Shown here: in pieces, positions 44,063-56,757 of the stretch | How positions within the stretch are numbered: position 1 is the first letter of the stretch | Layout: each line of letters starts with the position of its first letter | Assembly: GCA_048013815.1 (NCBI GenBank) | Contig: CM106586.1 | Coordinates: 23,436,001-23,500,000, forward strand | Source of the DNA: Setoptus koraiensis | Lineage: Eukaryota > Arthropoda | DNA length: 64,000 nucleotides | Direction of reading: 5' to 3' | Program-made: the position numbers and the translations under genes | Notes under the pieces: generated by a model | Databases searched by the model: none | Told to the model about the DNA's origin: nothing | What the model saw: the letters and a program-made list of their open reading frames with translations, nothing else

Positions 44063-47000
44063 CTATCTCTTTGCTTCCGGGGAGTCGTTATGATGTGCGT
44101 GGGCGTGCGGATGGCTGTGTAAGTGTTGCAAATGATGATGGTTAGGATGATGATTTGAGGTATCTAACGGATGATGACCGTGATGGTGATGATGCTGTAG
44201 GTGATGATGATGGTGGTGGGCAGCCGGATTCATCAATTGTGGAGGCATGACACTCTGTAATTTGTGTTCCTTTTTCCATTTCATTCGCCTATTTTGGAAC
44301 CAAATCTTAATTTGGCGTTCGGTTAAACAAAGATTGTGCGCTATCTCAATGCGACGACGGCGCGTTAGATAACGATTGAAATGAAACTCTTTCTCCAATT
44401 CCAATGTCTGAAATCTTGTGTAAGATGTGCGTTGACGTTTAGTTTCGCCCATGGAATTGACCCCATCTATTAAATGTCATTAGTGTAAGTTGGTCATTTA
44501 GCGCAGCAGTAGCAGTGGTTGGATATAGGCGACAAAGCAGAGGCAGAGAGATAATTAGTTGATTGCAATTAGGTCAGGCATTATCTTGGAATTTTTCTAT
44601 TCTATCTTTGGGTTGTTTTGTTTCACCCATATAGCACTATGGTGTGCACTAATGATGCGATTTGCACACGAGCCCAACACGTCATTTTGCGCATGTATCC
44701 CTGGAAGAAGGTGCAACAGAAACAATTTTGGATAAACTAAAACCTTTGCAGAGAGTGACACAAAACAGGAAATAGCCAGCCGCTTTTCGTGCTCACTAAT
44801 TACCATCACCGCTGACTCGTGTGTGTGTGTGTGCTGTCTACCAATAAACTGGCACGTGAAAATGCCCCAAAAAACGAAATTGTTAAACCTAGACTGGTGG
44901 CCAAGGTTTGCAGTGGCTGGCTGGCGCAGTTCAGTGTTGGCCAGCCACAGCTATTATTTCTGGGATTTCGGGGGACCCCCTTTTCGGGCAACAAACAAAA
45001 GCCATTAATAACAGGAAGACGCACACATAGACAAACACACAATGAGATAGAGTATGGAGCATATGATTTAGTGTTTTGTGTCAGAGTCGGGATTGCGTAA
45101 ACTCTCGTCACCGGTGGAACGGGCTAGAAATTCTCGCGAGGCTCGCGGCGAGCCTTCGATCCGGTTGCGATTGGAACCAGAGTAACGGAAGAGAGGAACT
45201 GGCCCGCTGGCTGGCATTGTGATGACGAGCGAGCCGTGTTGTCTTTTTCTGGGCGCTTTTCTGCGAGCCACCGACTTGTATTCCCAATTTGTTTTCTATG
45301 TATTTGTTATTGTTGTTGTTGTTGTCGTCGTCGTCGTTGTTATATTGGTAGAGATTCGCACAATGGGCCCCCTTTCGCCAAATGCGTATGTGAGCGAGTG
45401 TGCCACCTTACGACAATTGTCTATATGCGACGACTTATCTGCGAGCAGCCCCATGAATATAGTGTCGCCTTGGTCGGAACAAGCGGCCAGCGACAACTAC
45501 AACAACAACAACTCGTGCATCTATGATTGATTGGAGCCACGCATGAAGAATCATGGCAAACACGTTCATATTTCTAATTTGCTGGCGCCGCCGCTACCGC
45601 TGCCACCGGCGCTAAAGTAGTGGGCCCCATTGCGTCGGTCCAACTAGCGGGCCCAGCTAGGTGCCCGGCTTAACTGGCCCGAAGAATTCTCGCGTGGGCT
45701 CGGCTCGCTCATATGGTATTTTATTCTATCTATTTGCTTGGAATATTCTCTCTATTCCTGTGTGTACCTCGGGGGTGGGAGCCTATGTTATTGTAGGAGC
45801 GACAAGAATTAAATGGCACACGGATTCTCGGCTTGGGCAAATCCGCCAGACGGCGCTATTGACTAATTGTTACGCAACCGCTAATGCCGCCAAGACGGCA
45901 CACAAGTTCGCATCTACGTGGTACAGAGCGCAGCGGTTCCCGGATGAAAGTGATATGCGGGATGCCCATAGAAAAACAAAGGCATGCGTGTTAAATGATA
46001 CGGAAAGCTGGCGCAAAAATTCTCAGACATTGTGTGTTCGTCGCAATTATAGCTGGCGTAAAGAACGAACAGAGAGCAGAGGGCATCACACATATCCACT
46101 TTGAATCAACACATGCACTAATTAATTGCATTAATTTTATATTATTTAGGTGATAGTCCGGTGAACGGTTGCAGCATGTTCACGGTGCGACTGATTGCGC
46201 CGCAGACAGCATATTACCGCTTATTTGAGCGCAACAACAGCAACCAAACAAAAGGGCAACAAAACAGACAAACAAACAAACAAATTCCTCGCGAATCGGC
46301 CCAAATCAATACAGGTCGCTGAAGCGATGCGAGAAAAGAGAGCAGCGAGAAAGGGGAGCAGCGAGAGGTTGCACGATAGCCAGACGGGGGGAGGGGGGAC
46401 CCATTAGGCAAAATTCTTCATGGGCACTATCATATCATACATCTTGCTTTGATGCTATTCATTTATAGGTTGGCCCCACGGACCAGCAACAACGAGCGCT
46501 GGCTCATTTCAATGGCGTTGGGGGGCCGGAGCGGAGCAAATGTTGTTGTTCTCGCCGGGCCTGATTTCGGCTGGCGGGAATTGCACGGTTCTTTGAACCA
46601 GCAGCGTGCCGTCATCACTTGTAATATCACAATTAATTTTCCACTCCATCCACCCTTCGCTGTTGGCTACGAACAGTGCTGCTGCTAGCCAGCATGCTGG
46701 CCCAGTAACAATTTGGGCTCCTCGGCGTTTCTGTCGGGGCTCCTAGGTCTTCTCAGCGGGCACATGCAAGTGCCTGCTGCCTACACAAGTTGCCAGACGA
46801 AACCGAGCAGCCTCCGGATGAATGGCGACCAGAGAATTGGGGCTCCTCGCGAGCCAGCCACCAAATCAGGGATGTTTATGTAGAAATGTAGAATTGTAGA
46901 AATGTATAGATGTATAAATGTATAAAGTTGCAAATCATCGATGCGTTCAAGATGAACTACTAGCCCCAGTGGCTGTCAATACCACTGGCAGCTAGCGCCG

Positions 47001-50000
47001 TTAGTTTTATAGGTGGTCGCAGCCATCCAGAGACCAGTCGGGCTTTTCCGCCAGCTAGCCGGCCCGCAGACAGCGACGCGCCCCCGTCAGACTGGCCAAG
47101 GGGACACATTAATCACTATGAGCACGTGATGATCTTGCCACGTGAATAAACGCTCGCGCTTCCACCAGAGCTCAAACTGCAGCGTGAACGATTTTTGATG
47201 TTATTCCTTGTCCGTTCCATCGCTCTTAATTTGCCCCCGTTGCTATTGATGCAACTGCTATCTGACGTAACCTCTATATGCAAATAGCCGAATCGTTCTA
47301 GCAAGTTGCAACGATCCGGCAAATCAACGAGCCACATGACGTAAATATAATGCTACCGCCAGAGGGAGCACGAGCGAGCAAGTGTCTTCTTTTTTCACTC
47401 GCTTGCTTCTTTTTGTTGCTCGGCGTCCCTCTTGGCCAACCAACTCTCCCTTTGTCTGGCTGGCACTCGGTGGGAGTGGGCGACCCAACGTAACAAAGAT
47501 GCTATCAGTTCGTGCAGTCCGAGGATTTTCACCTCTCTTTTCAGTGGAATGTTCGGGCAAGCATTGTGATGCAACGCTCAATATGCACGCTTTTCTCTCG
47601 CCCTCTCTGTCGCGCTTCGAGCTGCCTTGCGTTCGCAGGCAGGAGGCTCGACGGAGCGATCGAATGAATGATGATAACGTTTTCCATTATTCACATTATT
47701 ATCGTCGCGAGCGAGAATTTTTCTGCCACATTTCGGACACATTTTTCTGCGCGTTTCGGACACATTTTTCGGCGCGTTTCGGGCACATTTTTCGGCGCGT
47801 TTCGGAGCGAAATTATGGGCTAGAAATGGACAGAAATTGCACAATTACCGACCGCTCGATGAAGACGAGCCCCAAATGAGCTGCCGTCAGCAAGGGCGAG
47901 CTTGTTAATTAGTCGGCCGGCCAGTGGCCATTCATTTAGGCGTCGCTGATCATCAATAGACAGCGGGCTGTAGGTGGCGCTCAAATCGTTGGCAAAGGCA
48001 CACTGGCCGGCAATGATTGATGCAGATGACGAAGTCGCTTAATTGGTGTCTAATGGACACTCTGTTACGAGACGCCGAGTGCGCTTGGCTGGTGTTGTCA
48101 TAGGTCGCCACCACTGTGTGTCGTAAACAAGTGCAAGTGTTGCGTAATGTGTTGTGTGTCTGTCCGGACAATGGACGGGCAGACTGGCGGACGAACGGAC
48201 AGACACATTATGGCGCGTTATGGCATTATGTTGTTAGGGCGAGTGTGTGTGCGTGTGTCAAACGAAAGCGAGTCCACTGAAGTGAGGGGCTTCGCTTCGA
48301 AAAACGTGGCGCAAAGAATAATATTTTCTCCACTTTTGTTAGTGTGTGTGTTTGTTGTAAACACGTACAAACGCCGTTGTGTATATTATAGGTTGTTTCG
48401 GTGTCGCTGGCGAGTTATGCAAATAAACGAGCGGCGCGCAATATGACGAAAAAAGAACAGAACGCATGCAAATCTTCAGTTCGCCGCCAACCGACTCACC
48501 GAGCGTCCAATCGAGAGAGTCCAAAGAGCGCCCACATCGCGCAGAAACTGGCTCCCACTTGGAGCCGCCGCCGCCTGCCGCTGTCATGCTTATTGGATCG
48601 CTGTCAGCTGTTTCGTGTGGCGCACATAACGCGTATATGGAGGCATACATGGTGTGTCGACGGCGAAGAGGCCAACGAACGAGCGAACGCAACGAGCGAG
48701 CGAACGCAACGAACGAGCGAACGCAACGAGCCAGCGAACACAACGAGCGAGAATTTCGATCCAGGAGGAGCCAGCAGAGGCGAACAAGAACGAAATCCAT
48801 CATTTGTGACGTCTACTATAGGCTGTGTTTGCCTGGCGATCGCAAGCAGTCGCCAGCGTTCGCAACTACAAAAGGTCGCTGCTGGTGCGCTGCCGCGAAC
48901 AAGCACGCACACCCGACTACACGAAGGCGCCGACAGAAATTTTAGAGAGCCCCCGCCCGCTTCGAAAGTGTTGCCCGGCTCGCTCGCGTTCGAATTTGGT
49001 CCCGCGCCGCACTGGCAATATTCGCACTGGCCCACCAGTGCCAACAGCGGGCTCCTTTTCCAGTTGCGCTCGCGAGTTCCCATTTCGCGTTTCGGATTTG
49101 GAATTTCGGATTTCGAGTTTCGGATTTCGAGTTTCGGGTTTGCGGGTCTCGGGTTTGCGGGTCTCGGATTTGCGGGTATCGGATTTGCGAGTCCCGAGTT
49201 TGCGAATTTCGGAGCCCAGTCAGGGCGGCGAATTGGTCCGAATTAGACCCCAATTTTTAATTATTTGTTGTTCGCGGCTGCCAAGTGCGCCTCTCGGGCA
49301 GCAGCAACAACAGCCTGTGCAAAGTGGTGCTGGCTGCGTTAATCTCGCTACGGCACAACGATGGCCACATCGGCCCACTAGGTCATTGGACAATGAAAAG
49401 CACGGCGGCCCGGTCTTGGCGACTTTCACGCCCAGTCGGGTTCTTTTCTATGCTGTGCGCGTCACCAAACAATTATCGGCTCGAGAAAGCCAGTCGAAAA
49501 AGCACCTGAATATATCGTCTTGCTCAGTGCGCGAATTTATGCAAATTCTGGTGCCTGTCAGAGGCTATCGACAATTTTCTCAACATGATTTTTTCGTCTT
49601 GAAAAACTGTTACTACACTGGGAGAATATCTGAAAAATGAGAGAATATCTGAAAAATGGGAGAATATCTGAAAAATGGTTGAATATCTGAAAAAAACAAG
49701 ATTCGCTCAAAAAAATATTGACCAGTCAGTTTTATGGGGCGATTTATTTACGCGTCGCATTTTATCTGAAAATTTCTCACACTTGCGTTTTTCGACTGAA
49801 TTCGGGGCTGTTTCCGGCGGCGCTCGCGCATCACGGAATCTGTGCACGAAAAATGCCAGCATAGTTCCAGTTGTACTTTTCGCTTCTCGAACCAAGCCGC
49901 GGGCCAGGTATCGTTGCGCTGCTGAGAGGGGCGAGCATTTTTTTTTTATTTTCTTCGCCAATTTTTAGCCCAAATATAGGCTGTCCGATGTGCGCGCCTC

Positions 50001-53000
50001 ACTGTCTTTTGAGGAGACTTTTGTTGCGGCAAAAGCGGCGGACAAATTTAAATACAATCTGCTCTGTGCGCGCTGTAGCTTGCAAGTTGCCGGGGCCCGC
50101 CGTTACGGGCCGCATATCATGATTTATCAGCTCCGTGCTCGACTTGTATGTTAAGTGTGCATGTTATCTCTCCGTGCCAATCTAAAATGTTGCCCAGACA
50201 GTTGGCTCGCATCGCGTCGCCTCTCGCGCACATTGCATAATTCTCAATGATTTCCATTATCGTACACACAGCAACACAATGTGACGTGCATAATAATGAC
50301 TGTACAACAGCCGAAAGGGGCCCAGTTGGCGAGCCGGCCAAAAGTTGGCCGCTGGTGCGATGCCGCAGACCGGCATTGCTGGCTTCTGTGTGTGTGTGTA
50401 CGGCCAGACTATAGAAATGTTGAAAATAATACGCCACTTGAATTAACTTGGCTAGACTGGGCGCAAGTTGCAAGGCAAGTTTATCTATCTGTTGAAACTT
50501 TGTTGTTGCGATAAATCGGGGCCGCTTGCGAGTCGCTTTGTTTCGCAGCGCGGCGCTGCTGTCGCCAGCGCTGCGCCCCAAAACAACGTCGCTGCTGCAG
50601 AACAACGTCGCTGCTAGGTTACGTAACAGCGACAACAACAACAACTTGATCATCATGCAGATAGGTGATAACTATCTATAGTGATGATTCTATTATAGGC
50701 CATTATGGTTGTGTGTCGACTATTTAGCGGAGGCACAACAAGAGTCGCTAGCTTCATCCGTGGGCCCCGTTTATCTGATCTGCGCCCGTTGTCGTTGGTT
50801 ACGACACACACACACACACACAAAATGTCTTCAAGGTAGACGTTCGCCAGGTGGCGCTTCGCGCCGCAGCCTTATCTAGGCTGCGGCGGGTGTTGCGAGA
50901 GGCGTCAAGACGACGAACAAACAAAATGCTCTCTTTGGGGCTGTTTGCAGGCGACTCAGCGATCGCCAAGACCGCCGCGATTATATGGAACGTTGAGATG
51001 TGTTGCGCGTTCGAGTTGGTTGCGCGAGCTGCGAACGCGTTCGAGCTTCGAACTTGGAACGCGCTGCCCGAAATTCCTTTCCTGTAGTTGCAGGCGTAGT
51101 TGTAGCTGGCGCCGCTGCTGTTGGGGCAGTTGTTGTAGTTGTTGTTGTAGTTGTTGTCAGTGCTACGCTTGTTCTTATGTGTGTCGTACATGCGTGTGTA
51201 TTTTCGTGTGTGTGTGCGTGTATTGTTGTATTCTCGCAGCTTCAGTTGTGAATTCTCAATTGTGGGCCGTCGTTGGCGGAGAATCGCGAATTGTTCGTAT
51301 GCGTTGGTCGCTGTTTGTGCCTAGAACGTGTGTTTATACGCACACTGGGCTCACTGGGCTGGCGCGAGTTTGCATTGCGAATCGAAGCGGCTGCACTCGA
51401 ACGGCAGAGCAGCGAATCGTTCGAAGCAGCGAATCGTTCGCAGCAACGACGGCGAAGAGAAGGCGCTTTGCGAGCATGTTCTGTGTGTCGCCGTTGTGAG
51501 AGCGCCCGCACGAAGCGCCTCTCGCTCTCTCGGTATCATCAGAGCCAATGTAACTGGAGCAAACGAACACAAAACAGGCTCACCAACAACAACGGCAACA
51601 ACAACAACAAGGAGCAACACAATTATTGGCGCCAATGACGAATGGCCCTCGCTGGCAGTTGATCTCTGAGCTGGCGCACGGTTCCCCTCGCTGTTCTCTA
51701 TATGCTCTGGCTGTCTTTGCGTGCCAGCCAACGATGTGTGTGTGTGCGTCTAGAGATGGAGCCCCAATAATCACACTATATGCAGCCAGCCGGGCCCGCC
51801 ATGCCAAGGCAGCCTGGCTCACTCGCTGTATAAAGGAGGCCCCGCTCACTGCGTGGAGCTTGCGACGCTTCGCCAGAGTTGCACACACGCCAGAGGACAC
51901 ACACACACACACACGGCTATATCTGGGCTATCTGTGGGGCCCGCGTTGCAGTGCTTTATGGCGTGGTGATGACGAGCGCATTTAGCACGTCGTCACCATC
52001 AGCGGCCAGCAAACAAGCGGATAAGCGCCGGATAAGTTTGCGCGAGCAGCGGCGCCATCACAGCGGCTCCGACCAGCGAGCTGACAAGCAAACAACCAGT
52101 CAGCCAGCCAGCAGGCGGACGAAATTGCAGCGACGCTGGCACGCACACTGAGGCGCCACTTTTGGGGCCCGTTTTGGGGCCAGCCAGCCATATATAGTTT
52201 ATACGTGTAGGTTCGGATCCCACTGTTCGGATATAATTGTGGAGCTCATACTGTTCGTCGATGATGTAAGCGAATGTTCGTGTGTGTGCGCGCCCGCACA
52301 CATATTGTAATCTTTCATCTTTGACAGCGGGGGACGCCAGCGGGCCAGCGACGAGCCCCCTTTTATTATAGGCAAATCAAAGAGGTAGCCGGGCCATCGA
52401 TCATTGCATCAAACAAGCGAACACGCCAGACAGGGCCCTATAAAGGGACCTATGGCCAGTCAGCTGTTTGCGCTTATTTTTGACATTTGTGCCCAGCACA
52501 CAAATGTCAAAAATAACTTGCTCACAGTTTGGCTGCTTGGCTGGCTTGTCTGTCAAACTAGAGTCAAGCCGGATAGTATGATGATTATAAGTTATACACA
52601 TTCATGCTTCTTTTTCATTCATCAGCGCGCCATAATAAGCGCCAACAAGCGCCAACAAGCGGCCAACAACCAAAAGCGTGTCGCCCCCGCCCGAAGCAGC
52701 TGATGCAAAAAGCAGGTTTTTTGTCGTATTTAATTTTCGTCGCAGCGAGCGCAGCTCACACCGACAACGGCGACACCGACAACAGCGACACCGACAACAG
52801 CGACACCGACAACAGAATGTCACCAGGTGAGCCGCAATGCAGCGTCGCTAGTGGCAGCGAAGCCGGCGAGAGAAGATTAAGACACTAAGCTGATTAGTGT
52901 GTGTGTGTTGCGTTCAATTAAGCGCGCCTGAATACGATGACTCTGCTCATTCAATTTGATTTATTAATTGTCCAACACACTTAACAGCAAGCCGCGGATC

Positions 53001-56000
53001 TCTGTGGCTGTATGTGGACACACAGACAGCCACAGATAAGCCAGCGAAGGCAATCTCCTTCTGTCGAAATTCTGCCATAATCACGCATGCGACCTGAACT
53101 CACCTGAGCCGCTCACCTGTGGCCATGCCCGCCGCTGTCTGTCAACTTGTCTCGCTTCCTCGTTTCCGTCGTCACACACTCTTGCCACTTCGAGCGACAC
53201 ACACACACTTTTGAAATTTCAAAAATACACACGATTTTTGAATTTCCATCACACAAACACAACGATATCTCCTGGCGCAAATCTAGCAACTCTGGCAAAT
53301 CTAGCAACTCTAACAAATCTAGCAAATTTGGCAAATCTGGCAAAAAGAAGAAGCTGCCAGCGCACGATCTTGCCGGCACATCGGCAGTGTGAATATCAAG
53401 CTTATCGGCTGCATCTGGAGACGGGCGAAACAAGTTTCAAGTTTGCCTCGCCGAGATTGGCCAACAATGTTTACTCTCGCCACCGCAACCAGCGAGAGCC
53501 AGTTCAGTTGTTGGCGACAATTATCACATGATTAGCTGCATGTCAGCCGACATTGTCGGTCTGACGAAATTTATATTTTCGCGTCGCGACTGGCGCCGAG
53601 ATATGGAAACATGCGGCCCATGCCAACGACAACGACAACAACAACGACAGCAACAACAACGACAACAATGTCATTTGCAAGGGCTATAGGTGGGCTGTTG
53701 CGCAACTTATCACTCAGCCAGACTTATAGGCACCACGCGCGACTGCAGACAGGCTAAATCTTATCTAATCAATGTAATTGTCGCCAATCACCTTGTTTGA
53801 TCTGTGTTGATTGCATTAATGGTTTGCCAATAAACACCATATTACGACAGACACATTACGACTTGACGAGCATTCTGTGCCGCGCTCATCATGCGTCGTT
53901 TGCACAGCCTGTGCCGCTGCTCGTCACGATGCATGGTGCAATCGGAGGTTTTGTGGCCCGACGCTTACCTGGCGCGCTACAAAACCTTTCGGGCACAGCC
54001 ATGAGCATGTGCCAGTTGCTGAGGGTGGCCCCAGGATCGGGATAGCGACGGCAAAAGGTATTCATCATTATTGTTGTGTTCAGCGCGTTGTAAACAAAAG
54101 TTTTGTCGCCGCTGTCGTAGCCGTGGGTGTCGCTGCCGTCGGTTTTGCTGTCATTGTTGTCGGTGTCGTTGTTGTCGCTGTTGTCGTTGTCATTTGGAGT
54201 CGGCTCGGAGTCGGTTAAATTCCGAGTTCGTTAGAGAATCCTGTGCGAGTGCGTGTGTGTGTGTGTGTGTGCGTGTGTGTGTGCGTGTGTGCGTGAGTTC
54301 GAAGTTGAAAGTTGTGTTCGCGTTCGTGTTTGAATAAAACGAACGAGCGCACAGACAGAAGACCATTAATTATGTGCGAGGCCGACGTTGTCGTGCTTGC
54401 TAACCCAAAAATAGACACTCATCGCACACGGAGAGAGCGGGCATCTCTCAAACAGATACACACAACAACAGCAACAACAACAACAGCGACAACAACATGT
54501 AAATCTGGATCAGAGAGAAACAGCTTATCTCGTCCATCCGCTTGGAACAGGCTGTCGGCTGGGCACTGGCCCGGCGCCGCTGGCCGGCCCCAACGAGCCG
54601 GCCAGCGGGCCCAGATTCGCAGCGCGAGCAGAGCGGCCAACGCAACGCAAGGTAACCACTGGCTCGCTAGCGGCACCCAAGTGTCACAGAGAGATATGCA
54701 CAGATATGCAGATTTGTCGTTGGGGCGACGGCACAGCAGCGCAGATAAGACCACACAAACAGCGGACGAGTTGCCAAAAGTCAACATGGCAAATCGTGGC
54801 TGGCAACGCCGCGTTCGAAGTTCGAAATTCGAATCGAAGCGAGGCGGCTTCGACGGCCGACACAATGCGCCGAATTCCTGACTATGTTGTAATAGTGCGA
54901 CCAATATTTTGTCAATATTGGCCGCTTTGACAGCGACGGCCACCAGCGCGCCGCCAAATTAATGATGCTGCTCGTCAGTGTCCTCCATTGTGCCGGCCTG
55001 TTGTGACACGCCAATGGTCGCCAGTGGTCACCAGTGGTGGCCCAAATACGCCAGTAGACGCAAACAGGCCCAAACGGGCCCAATAGACGCAAATAGACGG
55101 GGGACCTTTTAATCGATAATTAATCAATATCATATATCTGCATATACGGTGCGCATCGTGTTGCGCTCAACCACTGACACACGACCCACGGGCACGGCCC
55201 AGAGGGCAATTTTCCGCCCATTTGTCAACTCGCCAGTGCCGGCGCTGGCCGGCGCAAAGTTTGTGCCGGCCAGAGCTTGTGCCGGCCAGAGCTCGGGCCG
55301 GCTGGTACCCAAGCCACGGGCCAGTTCGCGGATCGAGAGCCCGGTGGCTGGCCAATCTGCCCGGCGGCTTGACAAAACGCAAGCCTATATATGTGTGGTG
55401 TAATGGGGAACGTGACCGCTCGTAATGTGGCCGCAGTGCGCCGCGTTCTGCGGTTTCGCTCACTGTGTGTCTGCCTGGCCGGCTATTCACGTGCAAATCT
55501 ATTGCGTAACAGGAGCAATAGACGTTTGCACGTGAACGCAAGCGAACGCTCACACGCATACGCATTACGTAAGCGTGTTTCCGCTGTGACCGGTGTCGAT
55601 GCCCGTGTCGCCAGTGTCGCTAGTGTCGCTTCGTTTGTTTGTTGTTGATGCTGCTAGTGGCCGCATCCGTGTCCAGATATCCGGACATGAGCGTGTATAT
55701 ATCAACATATAGGCACGTACTGCCGGTCACGGCCACAGTGTAAAGCGCGGCCGAAACGGAAAGAAAAAACAAACCGATCACCACGTGTGCCCAGTGTTTT
55801 GGCCAGTGTTTTGCCCGATGTTTTGGCCAGTGTTTCGCACAGTCCGCACAGACTGCACAGTCTGCACAGTTTGTTCGACCGGCCGGGCCAGCCAGAGAAA
55901 TATATTTATAGAGGGAGAGAGATAAATCAGCCGGGCCCGAGAAGTGATGCGGCCGCCCCCTGAAAGTTTATAATTTGTATGCTTGTCCGCGGTCGGCGCA

Positions 56001-56723
56001 ATGAACGTTGTGGGAGACTTTAATTGAGCATCAGAGAGCAATTAGCGCGTTGGCCAATTTGATTTCACTTGACCGTTGCTGGCTCGACTTGACCAGTGTG
56101 AGCGCGTCGCGGTCGCTTCGATCGAGCACTTTCGCTTTCTCTGGCCCGCTCGCCGGTCTGTTTGCTAGGGAAGGGCGCAGCGTTCGCGATTGCGATCGGC
56201 GCTTCGAAGCGCCACAAGCCGGCCGATGTGGCAGACATTCCGCTGCTGCTGCCGCTGCCGCTCGGCTAATTGTCGTCGCCCTTTGTTATTGTTATCAATC
56301 GAATGGCACGTTATTGACCTCGAGCCGGTCGCCGTTGGCCGCCAGTCGCTTCTTTTGCGCGACGACGGCCACCAGGGCGCATTATGCGCCAACGAAATAA
56401 ATTGAAATATAAATTGCGGTGGCTGCTTGCCGCCGATTGTCGCAAGCCAGCAGCTTTGCTTATGTTGGCCGACTGCGACACGCCAATAAAAGCAACAAAC
56501 ACGCCACAATAAAGTCGTTTCGAACGCTCACCAGAAGCGCTATCTGCAACAACAACAGCACAGCCGCCGACAACAACAACGGCGGCAACAGCAACAACTG
56601 CAACGTTAATTCAGTGTTGTTGTTTTTGTTCGCAGTTTTGTGTTCTTTAGTCGTCACACTAAAGAACACAAACATGGCGCTCCGAAGTGAATTCGATATT
56701 TTATTGCGCTCTCTCTTTCTGCT

Positions 56724-56757
<34 letters not shown>

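Noticed and set aside
48682-49694. Possible CRISPR-like arrays
   Set aside because: Units are head-to-tail without unique spacers, and the genome is animal.
52204-52225. tRNA T-arm-like GGTTCGGATCCCA
   Set aside because: No acceptor, D or anticodon arm can be formed around it.
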